From Amphimedon queenslandica (lineage: Eukaryota; Porifera; Demospongiae; Haplosclerida; Niphatidae): 64,000 nt of DNA. The stretch spans positions 13,927 through 77,926 of the forward strand of contig NW_003546413.1 in the NCBI RefSeq assembly GCF_000090795.2, given 5' to 3'. Made by a program: the position numbers and the translations under genes. A model generated the notes under the pieces. That model worked only from the letters and a program-made list of their open reading frames with translations, was not told where the DNA came from and made no database searches. This document shows positions 27,307 through 40,500 of the stretch, piece by piece; the stretch's first letter is position 1; each line of letters begins with the position of its first letter.

Positions 27307-28469
27307 TAATAATAATAATTGCACGAAGCCCATTCAGACAAAGCAGTATCCCTGTACATGTGTTTTGGGGCGTGGCTAGCAGGTGGAGCCTCTTAAATGT
27401 TTTACATTCTCCTAGTAATAACTGCTTGTATGTACATGTAAAATGACAATCAAGCACCTTTGGTTTTATACTTAATGATTTACTAAATGTTTTATGAAAG
27501 ATAATAGTTAAACTGCAGCATATACTACATTGTAATTTTAATTAAGAGATTCATCTAATTATGTTTCTCATTTGCTTCCAGTGTTTTCATACAGTGCAGC
27601 TACAGCCAGTTTTGCAATGCAGTACACTGTTTTCCTCCTTACAGCGCTCCTCCTTACATTTGCAGTCTTTAGGTGTATAGCTACCTAATTCAGAATGACA
27701 GACACATTTACTGTCAGCATCACACCTGTAGTATCCTGAATTCAATATGCATTCTTCTGATATGCATTGGCAAGTTAAATTAGATTCTTCATCATCAGCA
27801 ACCACTTTCTCTGCCTCTGTAATTAATAATTATAATAATGATAACTGTTAGTAGTAGTAATATTAATAACTCACTTATGCTGTTGCTATAAGCAGTTGCA
27901 ATGAAGCAGCTAATGACAAAAAGAAGAGCAACCTTCATTATTGTACAGTCTTGAAGGTCTAATACACTTGTACTCTACACAGTCAGATCCACTGCTTATA
28001 TACATGAAAGGATTTGTTATTGTAATAATCTGCCAGTGTTGTGCTTATTTTATTATTAATTAATTATTAATTTTATGTGTATACATGTGCATACAGCCAA
28101 TATAAACAATTATCAAAGTAATTTATATTAGTAATATTATTATTATTAATATTTTCCAAGTACATGTACAATGTATGCATGGGACATTTCAACACCAAAT
28201 CCTTGTTTTGACTTTATGCCTTTTCAACTAACTCCCAACTTTTTAAATTGTTTTATTATCAATAATATAGATACAATATCTATTAATATTAACACTACCA
28301 TTGTAAATATATAGCCAAGATTTGAAATAAATTAATAATGTACATGTACATGTATTAGTGTCCATTTTCAGTTGCTTCCCAGTGGCCTGTTATATAGTGC
28401 ATTTACAAGCTCCTTTATTTGACGTACAAGTCAGCTTAATATTTCTTTTGGTAAAAAATAATGAGATGA

Positions 28470-28508
<39 letters not shown>

Positions 28509-31500
28509 TAGTGCTGAAACGAATAGTGAAATATTTGAATATTCATTCGTTATAGCAATATTCGAATAGTTTTTTTGCTATTCGAACTATTCACATAATA
28601 AAATTATGAATGGTTATTGCAATAATTAACGGCCGCGCCCACCACATATCACCTGCACAGGCTGCTTTCTTAGTCTGTTACTTGGTCTGTTTACTTACCA
28701 ACTAGCTAAATACTGATGCTGTGGCCAGGGAAAGTGGTTCTCAATCTCTAAGAAGCCCTGTTTGGCATCATTTTGAAAAGTTTAACACCAAAAAGGTAGT
28801 TTATAATCATTTAGCAAAAACAGTTCAATTATTCGAATATTCGTTCGTTTAGCATGCCAATTATTCGAATAGTGGAAAATACTATTCGTTTCAGCTCTAA
28901 TAATAATAATAATAATAATTGCACGATGCCCACTCAGACAACGCAGTATCCCTGTACATGTGTTTTGGGGCGTGGCTAGCAGGTGGAGCCTCTTAAATGT
29001 TTTACATTCTCCTAGTAATAACTGCGTGTGTGTACATGTAAAATGACAATCAAGCACCTTTGGTTTTATACTTAATGATTTACTAAATGTTTTATGAAAG
29101 ATAATAATGAAACTGCAGCATATACTACATTGTAATTTTAACTAAGAGATTCATCTAATTATGTTTTTCATTTGCTTCCAGTGTTTATCATACAGTGCAG
29201 CTACAGCCATTTTTGCAATACAGTACACCTGGAACCTTCTCCTTACAGTATCCCTCCTTACATTTGCAGTAACTTGGTTTATAGCCCTCTGTTTCAGAAC
29301 GACAGACACAATTACTGTCAGCATCACACGTGTAGATTCCTGATTCTAAGTTGCATTTAGCTAATAAACATTTGCAAGTTAAACCAGATTCTGTGCCGTC
29401 AGCAATCACTTTCTCTGCGTCTGTAATTAATAATTATAATATTAATAATTTATAGTAGCAATATTAATGACTTACTTATGCTGTTGCTATAAGCAGTTGC
29501 AATGAAGCAGCTAATGACAAAAAGAACAGCAACCTTCATTATTGTACAGTCTTGAAGGTCTAATACTCTTGTACTCTACACTGTCAGATTCTTTCCTTTA
29601 TATGCATGAAAGGATTTGTTATTGTAATAATCTGCCAGTGTTGTGCTTATTTTATTATTAATTAATTATTAATTTTATATGTATACATATGCATGCAGCC
29701 AATATAAACAATTATCAAATTAATTTTATATTAGTAATATTATTATTATTAATATTTTCCAAGTACATGTACAATGTATGCATGGGACATTTCGACACCA
29801 AATCCTTGTTTTGACTTTATGCCCTTTCAACTACCTTAAAGTCACTTATTTTTAAGTAGACAAATTTTTGCGATTTGTTAATGGTACTGATTTAGCGTGT
29901 ACTAATTGTTACGATTTTGTTCTTTTTCCCAATTAATAACTGTTAATAAACCTAAATTATTAATAAATGCGAGTACTAATTTTTTCGATTTTAAAGTCAC
30001 TCGCAAAAAACCCAAAAAATTAGTACTTGCAAATAATAGTGGCTTTAAGGTAACTCCCAACTTTTAATTGTTTTATAATCAAATAATATAGATACAATAT
30101 CTATTAATATTGACACTACCATTGTAAATATATAGCCAAGTTTTGAAATAAATTAGTAATAATGTACATGTATGTACATGTATTAGTGTCCATTTTTAAT
30201 TGCTTCCCAGTGGCTTGTTATACAGTGCATTTACAAGCTCCTTTATTTGACGCACAGACCAGTATAATATTTCCTGCACAGTATTTCTCAGTACATATAC
30301 AGTAGTCAGTAAGTCCAGAATTGCAGTCACATACATCTTCTCCAGTGCATGTGTAGGATCCATCGCTTAATGTACATTTATCTTTTGTACATGTGCATCT
30401 TGTTTGAGTTTTTGTGCCATCAGCAACCACTTTCTCTTCTTGAATCCCTCTGATGCCTAAAATGATAATGTATTAAAAATTATATTTAAGTTAATAATAA
30501 TAATAATAGTGTCTCACTTATGCTGTTGCTATAAGCAGTAGCAATGAAGCAGCTAATGACAAAAAGAACAGCAATCTTCATTATTGTACAGTCTTGAAGG
30601 TCTAAGACACTTGTACTCTACACAGTCAGATCCACTGCTTATATACATGAAAATTAAGTTTTATTAAAACAGTGTTATGCTTATTTTATTATTAATTAAT
30701 TATATTTATTTTATGTGTATACATGTACATACAGCCAATATAAACCAAAGCGATTATTATAGTATTACTGTATACCAGTCTATTTTTGTGGTAAAATATT
30801 TTCGCAAATTTCGCGGTTTTTGCTCCATCGGGAAAATTTTCCACCATGAAATTCTGCATCTCCATTGCCAGTTTGCCACGTGGTGCAGTCTGCAAGCTAT
30901 TCGCAAAAATTAATTCCGTGTAATCTTAGAAATGCAAGATTCACGAAAATTTTCCACCGCGAAAATAAACCGGTATACGGTATTAACTATTTTAATCCTC
31001 ATCAGCTAGTATTGAGGTGAGATTTGATAAATTTTGACTTTGTTTTATCATAACGTAGCATACATGTACATGTATAGCAACTTTTGTTTCTAGCTACATT
31101 TATATGCATAAAAGATCTTATGGCATTTTTACCATAGCCTTGTTATTCTGCCTTATGACTATTAAACTCCCAGCTTTTAAAATCAAGCATATATGACTAT
31201 TTTCAGTTTCATTATCAGAAAAACAATATTAATGTTTATTATTGACATTGGACTACACTACCATTTACTGAAATGTATAGCCAAGATTTGAAATATATTA
31301 GTAATAATGTACATGTACATGTATTAGTGTCCATTTTCAGTTGCTTCCCAGTGGCTTGTTATGCAGTGCATTTACAAGCTCCTTTATTTGATACACAGGA
31401 CAGGGTGTCTCCAATTTCTGCACAGTATCTCTCGGTGCATTCACAGTAGTCAGTAGTTCCAGAATTACAGCGACATACATCTTCTCCAAAGCATTTATAG

Positions 31501-34500
31501 ATTCCAGAGCTTAATGTACATTCATCTTTTGTACATCTACATACTTTTTCAGTGCCATCAGCAACCATTTTCCCTTCCTGAATTCCTCTGATACCTATTG
31601 TAATTAGTGATAATAATAATAATGATAGTGTTAAACTCACTTATGCTGTTGCTATAAGCAGCAGCAATGAAGCAGCTAATAACAAAAAGAACAGCAACCT
31701 TCATTATTGGCTTATACACAGTCAAATCCTTGCCTTTATATATAAGGCTTTATTATTTTAAAGTATTTATGTATTATATATATCTACCAGTGTTATGTTT
31801 ATTTTTGAATTAATTAATTACTAATTTTTACATGCAGCCAATACTAACATTAATAAAGTAATTACTTACTTGGTAGTGTTTTATTTATTGTTCTCTAACC
31901 TTCAGATTCCCTTTTTGTAATAAGTAGGAATTGGTTGTAATGTCTTATTATAAAGGTCAACATTTTGTCACGTTAAAGGTCAACATTTTGTCACGTTTTA
32001 TAGTAAGATACATTTTTATATAAGATGCATGGTCATCTGTGAAATAACTACAGATATGTATTAATTAAGCTAGTTTTACATTCGACAAAGCAATCAAAAC
32101 ATCAGTGTTGACGCAAAAACATTTTAAAGTTGATGCAAAATTGGCCAAATTTTAATCTTGCATTCATTTGTGTTGCGTTTTATGATGAGTTTAAACCATG
32201 CAGGCTTAACATGTGTACTGTGAGATGTTAGGATTCTCTCGTGTGGTTCCTTATCTACCCTCTTCCATAATCATAGCTTTAAGCCTTTAACTGTCTTTAT
32301 CAACCTTTTATTGGGAAAGTACAATTTAAGACCCAACCATTATTTTGTAATTGTTGTATTATAATGTTGTTAAATTTTGAGGCTTTTTTGAATGCCTTGG
32401 CATTGTGTGACAATTATCAATTTTTATTAAGATAATAACTAATAATACTATACTACACTAAATGTGCTAATAAATCTTGTATTGTAATGTAGTGTTCATT
32501 CTCAGTTACTTATAAGACATTTACAAGCTCCATTGACCGACTTGCAGATTAGCTTATCGCTAACCCTTGTGCAGTATCGCTCAATGCAGTCACAGGATTC
32601 AGGAGCATATTTTTTAAAGTTGTCTAAACACCTGCATTCACTGTCAGCAGAACATTTGTATAGGGGTTTAATTAATTTACATTGAGCAAATGAACATGTA
32701 CAACTTGTGGCTGATATTGACTCCTTTGGAACCACTTTCTCTTCTTGAATCTCTCCAGCACCTATTGGAATTAAGTATCAATAATAATGATAATAAGAAT
32801 TATAATAGTAATAATTGTTAGTAGTAATATTAATAACTCACTTATGCTGTTGCTATAAGCAGTTGCAATGAAGCAGCTAATGACAAAAAGAAGAGCAACC
32901 TTCATTATTGTACAGTCTTGAAGGTCTAATACTCTTGTACTCTACACTGTCAGATCCACTGCTTTATATTCATGAAAGGATTTGTTATTGTAATATCTGC
33001 CAGTGTTGTGCTTATTTTATTATTAATTATATCTACATGCAGCTAATATAAACATTAATCTAACTAATTAAAGTAATATTTTAAAATAATATCATTATTA
33101 ATTCAGCCTTCTATGAGTTTGGAAACTATCATTTCCTAATGATTCTAATTTCATCACTTCTAACTTGCCTGTAACCAAGTATGACAATAGTCCTGGGCTC
33201 TGTGTGTGAATAGCTACTTAGGTCAGTGTGATACTGGTTCCACATTTTATTAAAATTACCATAAAAACTTAGTAACTGTATGCTCTCTGTCCAAAAATTC
33301 ATTGTTGAAAATTACCAATACAAAACTCAGAGTATTGAACTTTTAGAGATTTTTAGAGGATTTATGGCATGCATAGCCTATTGAAGTACATTATGTACAT
33401 GTACATGTTGCAATTTTGACATTACATATCTTTAAAGAATTTTAAAGGTCTGCAGGATTTCATCAACCAGTACAGCTGAACTATTATTAATTAATACAAG
33501 TTAATTTCTTTGAAATATAAATATTTATAAAAATATAACTAATAATCCTATGCTAGTCTTCATTATAATAATGTAACAATATTTAATGATGATAATAATT
33601 GTACTTGTATTAATGTCCTTTTCTGTTACTTTCCCCTGGCTTGTTAGGTTATACATTTACATGCTCCACTATTTGACTTGCAGAGCAGCATGATTAGACT
33701 TTTTATGCAGTTTTCCTTGGGACAATGGCAATATTCAGGAGTGTATATTGTTTTATCAACATAGCATGAGCATTTACTGCCAACAGCACAACTGTAGTGT
33801 TGATTTTTTATTAACTTGCATCCGTGTGATATACATAGACAGCTTGATGGAGATATTTCCTTATCATTAGCAACATCAACATTCTCTTTTTGAATCCCTT
33901 GTAATTAATAATAATAATGATAATAATAATAGTAATAATAATAACTCACTTATGCTGTTGCTATAAGCAGCAGCAATGAAGCAGCTACAGATAAAAAGAA
34001 CAGCAATCTTCATTATTCCACTTTAGATGATGGAGTTACTTATTATGCTTATATGCTGGAAACTTTTTGTTATTTTAATATTGAGTGTTATGTTTATTTT
34101 AAATATTAATTTCATGTATATATGCATGTACTTAGCCAATCTAAGCATTAATCAAACTTGCTAGTACAATAATCATACAGAGATTATATTTCATGGTTGA
34201 TGAATTTTATGAATTTTACAAATTTTTGTCTAAATTTGTACAATTAAAAATTTCCTGAAAAGGTGTGGCAAACTGAATAATGCTTTAGATTCACTTAATA
34301 GATTATTTGTATGCATTTATTACTTTGTTAATGATTTCTTGTCTTTCTTAGGTTTTTTGGATTAAAATTAGACTAGCAATGATGACATTACTGAAAGACA
34401 TGCTGGGTGGAGTGACCACGCCCTCTCTACCCGACCAGTTGAAGGGTGTTCTTAGTTTATTGGAACAAGTGGAAGCTCATGAAGGAGTCGAGTTTTTTAG

Positions 34501-37500
34501 GCAAAGAAAAACCTCACTTGTATGTTGAAATGTAGACAGTGTTCTCTCTCTCTCTCCCTTTCTCCCTCTCTCTTCTCACTCTATATGTAAATGTTATTTA
34601 TCTCTTATACTTTCTTCCCTCCCCCCCCCTCTCTCTCTCTCTCTCTCATGCACACATTGCATGTATTTACCTCTTTCTCTCTCTCTCTCCCTCCTCCTTC
34701 CTCCCTCCCCCCTCTCTCCCTCTCTCTTCTCACTCTATATGTACATGTATGTATTTATCTCTTATACTTTCTCTCTTCCTCTCTCTCCCTCCCTCCCCCC
34801 TCTCTCTCTCTCTCTTTCTTTAGGTTAATATTCGATCCCCTCCCACTTCACAATTAATTCCATTCATCACAACTGGTCACAGTTTGATTTTATTGAATTT
34901 CATCAAAATAGGAATGAGTGTTTTGGCCACTCCCACAGGATCCCCTCCCCCTTCATTATCTGAAGAATGTTCATCAATACAGGCAATACTGAAAGGTGCT
35001 ATAAGTGATAATTTTGCCAGTAATGATACTAAAAAATTTTTGAAACACATACCATGTATAACATGATTTATTGGCGGGAGTAATATTTGGGGAATTTGCC
35101 TGTGGAACAAAATTGGCAAATTTTATATTGGTGGTTTTGTGCCATGTGCCATTGAGCATGCTCAGATTGAAACAAAATGGCGGATTTTATATTGGCAATT
35201 TCTTCATAGAACTGCCAATGGCCAGTATTACCGTATAGCGGATATTTTTCAGCAGTTAAAAATTTCGAATGAAACCAGAAATGACTTTAAAAGAAAAATT
35301 CAAAAATTTGGTTTTATTTTTGACTAGACAAAACAGTTGATCTGATGTCTTAATCAGAAAAGGTCCTCTGGTCCTATAGGGTCTGGAAGAGGTTCCTTAG
35401 AAGGTGAACACCGTTTTTAAGCCCATCTTTGCTTGTTAACATTTTTTATTAATTTATTATGGTCACGCCTATTTTCAGAATTAATTTTTGTTTATAATTA
35501 GTAGCAACAAAGATGAAAATAAGCCCCAGTTGAAAATTACCCACTATACGGTAATTCCCTGCCAATAAATCATCTTGTAAAGCATATGTTAAACTTGGTT
35601 CATGTAGATAGTGAATATAATTGTTGGGTTGATTGTTACGTGCAATGGCTACAGGTGCTATAAGTACATGTATGTGGAATTGGCCATTTCTCTTTCTGCT
35701 AAATGTTGAACAATTGATTTTGTTGCTATGCATGTGAATGATGGGATATTTGATGGAGATACAGTAGCCCGTTCTTATAGTTATTTCACTCATTAACTTG
35801 AGCCTTTAGTTATATTGCTACATGTATTTTACTGGAAAATTTTGATTAATTATTGAATTAATGATACATGACATTTAAACCTTTTACTGCGAGCTACTTT
35901 TAAAATTAAAAGATTCAATTTTGATTGGAATCAACTCAAATTTTCTACATAACGTAAGCACATGTATATGTGTCAGAAAAGTGTGGATAATTCTCTCCTG
36001 GTCATTTTTCTTGAAATATCTTGTGTAGTGGCTAGATTTGTGGCTAAATTTTAAAAATTTCTAATTTTGATGAGAATCAGCTTAATACACACTATAAGGA
36101 CATGTACATGTGTATGTATATCCTTTGGTTGCTGGCTCACTTTTTGAGCAAATTTAAAAATTTATAAAAAAAATTCAAATTTGATCAGAATCAGCTCAAA
36201 GTTGATACACAGCATGAGGACATGTATAATATGCATCAGAAAAAATTATAATAATGAAGAATACTCTCCTTTTCATTTTTAATGTAATTTGGCCAAATTT
36301 CATCTGAAATCACAAGGACACAAGAAAAAATTGTTCAAATGTTTATTCAGCCTTTGATCATGAGGAAAAATTACAAGGAAAAAATTTTTAAAGGCTTCTT
36401 CAGCCTTTGGTCTCAGGTCAAATTTCGTCAAAAATCACAAGGAAAAGAATTCTCCTTTTTGAATGTTTTTTTCTGATTTATATACATGTCCATATGCTGT
36501 GTATCAACTTTGAGCTGATTCTAATCAAATTTAGGTTTTTATGAATTTTACCATTTCTCAAAAAATGACTATAGTCTTGGCCGTTAGCCCATAACATTTT
36601 GACCAACTTTAAAATTTTATGAATAATTCAAATTTTATTAGAATCAGCTCAAAGTTAATACACAGCATAAGGACATGTATGTGTATCAGAAAAATTATTA
36701 AAATGGAGAATTCTCTTCTTATAATTTTTGTTGAAGTAACACCCATTGTTTACAGGTGCATTGCCTACTTTGCTAATTACCTCTCTAAACCAGCACCTCC
36801 CTTTGGCAGCTGCAGAAGTCCAACTCAGCCTAGGCATTTCTAATTAAAGGGGTGTGGTAGAAGTGTTAAATAGCATTGTTTATCAAGAAGTGCTTTAATT
36901 GAGGGGAGTATGGTAGTACAGATTCTTTGGCCCCATTTTTGAGGAACTTGAACAAGAAGCTGCATTAGCACGTACCAAAGTCATGTGGAAAACCATTCAC
37001 TGAATGTACATATATAATTGTTTCTTCTATTGTTGTAGTTTTTGTTCAAAATACGGGTATAGGCTATGTCTTTAGATGGTGTGTATATTAGTTAAGGGTC
37101 TATAGTTTGTAAACTCTGACTTGTACTGTGTACACTTGATGCTTGTAAACATTCGCTTAATTAGTTTAGCATGTCAGCTAAAGGTCAGATTTGCATCATT
37201 GTGTACATCTAGATATATTTTTGATAAGTGATTGAAATTCAAGATTTTGCAGGGTTTCATAGAGAGGGGGAGCACTGGAATTCCCCCCCCCCATTCATTC
37301 TCATTGTCACACCATTGATTAAAATAATTACAAATATACATTGTAATGATTGTACATGTATGCAAAAGCCAGCACAGCTCAGAGCTCCCCTCCTCCCCCC
37401 CAAAAAACAATTACTGTATGAAAGCCTGATCTGTGTACATGTATATAATATTTTTAAAACTCACATTAGTTAAGTAGCTGTTTTATATTAATTTGGTATT

Positions 37501-40500
37501 GTAAGAATTGTCTCATGCATTATACCTATGTGTATCACACTTTTACCGATACATTAACATATAATGAAGTCGTGAAATGTTGAATGTCATTTGTAACTCA
37601 GTGTATACTTGTATGTGGAGGAGAGCCCTAAAAGTTGTTCTACATTCATCCCTATTCCATATAATCATTAATTATTAATTGTAATTTGATGTATGCTTTG
37701 TAGTTTTCAGTCTGTGGGCATACACGATATTAGTGTGTGTGGGGTCATAGGTGTGTCCATATATGTACATTCTGTGTGACATGATATTACATGATAATCA
37801 TTCCTTATTCTCCCACTTTGCTATGTATATTATTAGGCTATCGATATCAACACTACCGTATAGTGGGAAATTTTGGAGGGGATTAAGTTTGGTGGATGTT
37901 TTGATAGCCATTTGCCAAAATAAAAATCAGCCATTTTGAGCCATTATACGCATCCTCAATGGCTCGTGGCCACAAATTTGTCAAATTAAAATCTGCCAAT
38001 CACTAAAATTTAGTAATTCACCAAATTTTAGTCCCTCTAAAATTTCCCGCTATACGGTGTATTATTAGGCTATTAATAGATTTCAACACTATCTTTGTCT
38101 TTTTTGTTTTAAAGTTAGAATTGTATTTATGCAATCAGTATATCGTTGTTGGGTCAAGATTGTTAGTAGGAGTATATAGTGTTGTTTGTTTGTTTACTAT
38201 TTTTAATTACTGTATATGTTAATGTTTTTACTATACCACTTAGAGTTTATGATTATAAATTATTTTATTTCCTTTGTCATATTTTAGATCTGAGAGATAT
38301 GATACAGGGACTTCCTTCTGACACTGATGCTAGTGAGAATCAAAAAATGTGCTTGCTTGCTACATGTATATTACTCCCATACTTTCTATTGCTACTTTCT
38401 CTCTCTCTCTCCCTCCCTCCGTCTCTCTCTCTCTTGCTCTGTGTCTTTCTGTAGCTACTTTCTCTTCTCCTGAAGTATTACTCACATGGAAGCTCGATTT
38501 TGATCAGATTGTGTTGTTAATACTCACAGCCAGTTGGGTCACTCTCATCACTGGGATGTGCCTTGAGTATATTACACCTAAAAAATCAGCCAAAAAGAAA
38601 AAGAAGAAAGGAGGAGGAGGAGGAGGAGGAGGAGCTACTGCAGGGTCTAATGGAGAGAGCAATAAAGTAAAATAATGAATGTCCACTGTACATGTTATAC
38701 CGTATGGTGCCTTTTTTTGAGGGCTGTAAATTTCACGGAATTTGCAATATTTTGAAGATTTGTGAAAATTACTTCTGCGAGAATCAAATTATTACGGTAC
38801 AAGACGGCAGACACGGCATAAATTTGGGAAAATTAAATCCACAAAATAGATTTTTGGGCGAGTTCACGAAATTTACAGCCCTCGTAAGAAGGCGCCCTAC
38901 TGTATTGATTTTATGAATCTGGCACTAAAAATGGCATTAACCCACAAAGCGTGCTTAAAAACATATGCTTCGTGAGCTGACATCCTTCATAAAAAATCTG
39001 ATTTAAATTGGAATTACATGTAGCTCAAACCTTCTACACAACATATGAACATGTACCGTATTTCCTTAAATAGAAGCCGCATTCGAATAAACGCCGGGGT
39101 AGCAATAGAATTAAACTATAAATACGCAACACCTGCCTAGGAGTGACTCAGTAGTCTAGTGGGCAATGCCTGAAGTTCCAAAAGTCAAAAGCTTGAGGCC
39201 GCGGGTTCGAATCCCGCTCTGGGCCAAAGTTTTTTTATTTTTTTATATATTTTTTGGAGGTCCAAGTATCATTTTAGGAAATAGACACCCGGGCTTTTAT
39301 TTAAGGAAATAAGGTATATGTATCAGAAACAATTATAAAAGTTGATAATTCTCTCCTAGTCATTTTTGGCGAAATTTAGCCAGTGACCCTGTACTATATA
39401 ATACATGATCTTTGTCTCAATTAAACTTTAAAAATTAATAAATTCAATTTTGATTTGAATGAGCTCAAACTTTCTACACAACATAAGGACATGTTTATGT
39501 ATCAGAAAAAAATTATGAAAATGGAGAATTCTCTCTAGTCATTTTTGGGGAAATTTGGCCAACCTGTACTATAGTACAGGGACTTCAATCTGATTTTGGA
39601 AAATTTGTAAAATAATCCAATTTTGATTGGAATCAGCTCAAAGTTTCTACAAATCATAAGTACATGTACATGTATATGTAACAGAAAAATAAAAAATTAT
39701 TTTTAGCCTTGCCATATGTTTAATGAAGTACCATTATAGAGCAACTTCAAAAATTCACCATTATGCCAAAAATGTGTGGGAATTAAACCCTATATTAACC
39801 ACAAACCATAATTTATTGTGACAAGTAAAAGTGAGCCGAAATGAGTGTTTCTGTACATGTAATCATGTTGGATGATCTAACCACAGTAACCACTCCTTGT
39901 TACTGTGTCCATGTGGTATTGCTTAAAATACTTTATAGAATTATACTTGTATGGTTCTAATTTACCATAAATTGCCTACTTCCTAGTTGAAAATGCCTTT
40001 ATTTTGACAAGAATTATTGAAAATGGGACAAAAGACGTGATTCTGGCGAATGCGAGGAATGGAAGCAAGATAACTGTCAGCTTATTCTTAGAGGAGTAAA
40101 GACACATTTCTTTTATTAGAAATCAAAAGAGGATATTTTTATATAGCAATAAAACTTTATTACAATAGACAATGGACTTTTATCTTCTCAAAATCCAGTA
40201 TTTGTTTGGTTGTTTATTGGAAGATTGTTTGTTCATTTAAGACTGATAGAGTATTAGGTGTTATTGGAGGGATATCATTCACAAATAAGCCTTCACTGTA
40301 TATTAATAATTGACTTATTACTGACATTATAAGCTTTCACTGTATCGTAATTGACTCACTATTTGAACTGTATAATTATTATTGATCATAAGACCATGTT
40401 AATCATTGAAATATCATTATTACCCTCAGAAATGTATTGCATTCAACTAACTTCATGCTCTATCTCTTCTTCATTACTACCAACTTGCATGTAATGTTAC

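Larger units (their letters stand above)
38936..39790. mobile_element. CCCACAAAGC-ended array element, interrupted by a MITE
   Basis: Starts CCCACAAAGCGTGCTT, contains units with GAGCTCAAAC, ACATAAGGACATGT and TATCAGAAA, and ends near GTGTGGGAATTAAACCC. A 263-bp MITE (39054-39316) has split one unit after ...GAACATG; the unit resumes TATGTATCAGAAA directly after it. 39791-40682 shows no recognised element. Confidence 0.65.

Noticed and set aside
31640-31641. Array gene 4 as a single-exon gene starting at MSLTLSLL
   Set aside because: The intron happens to be open in this copy only. All six members share the 64-nt signal exon, so the two-exon model is preferred.
39140-39226. Functional tRNA gene
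   Set aside because: A and B boxes are present, but the acceptor stem does not pair well and the segment lies inside a repeated MITE with a diverged second copy.
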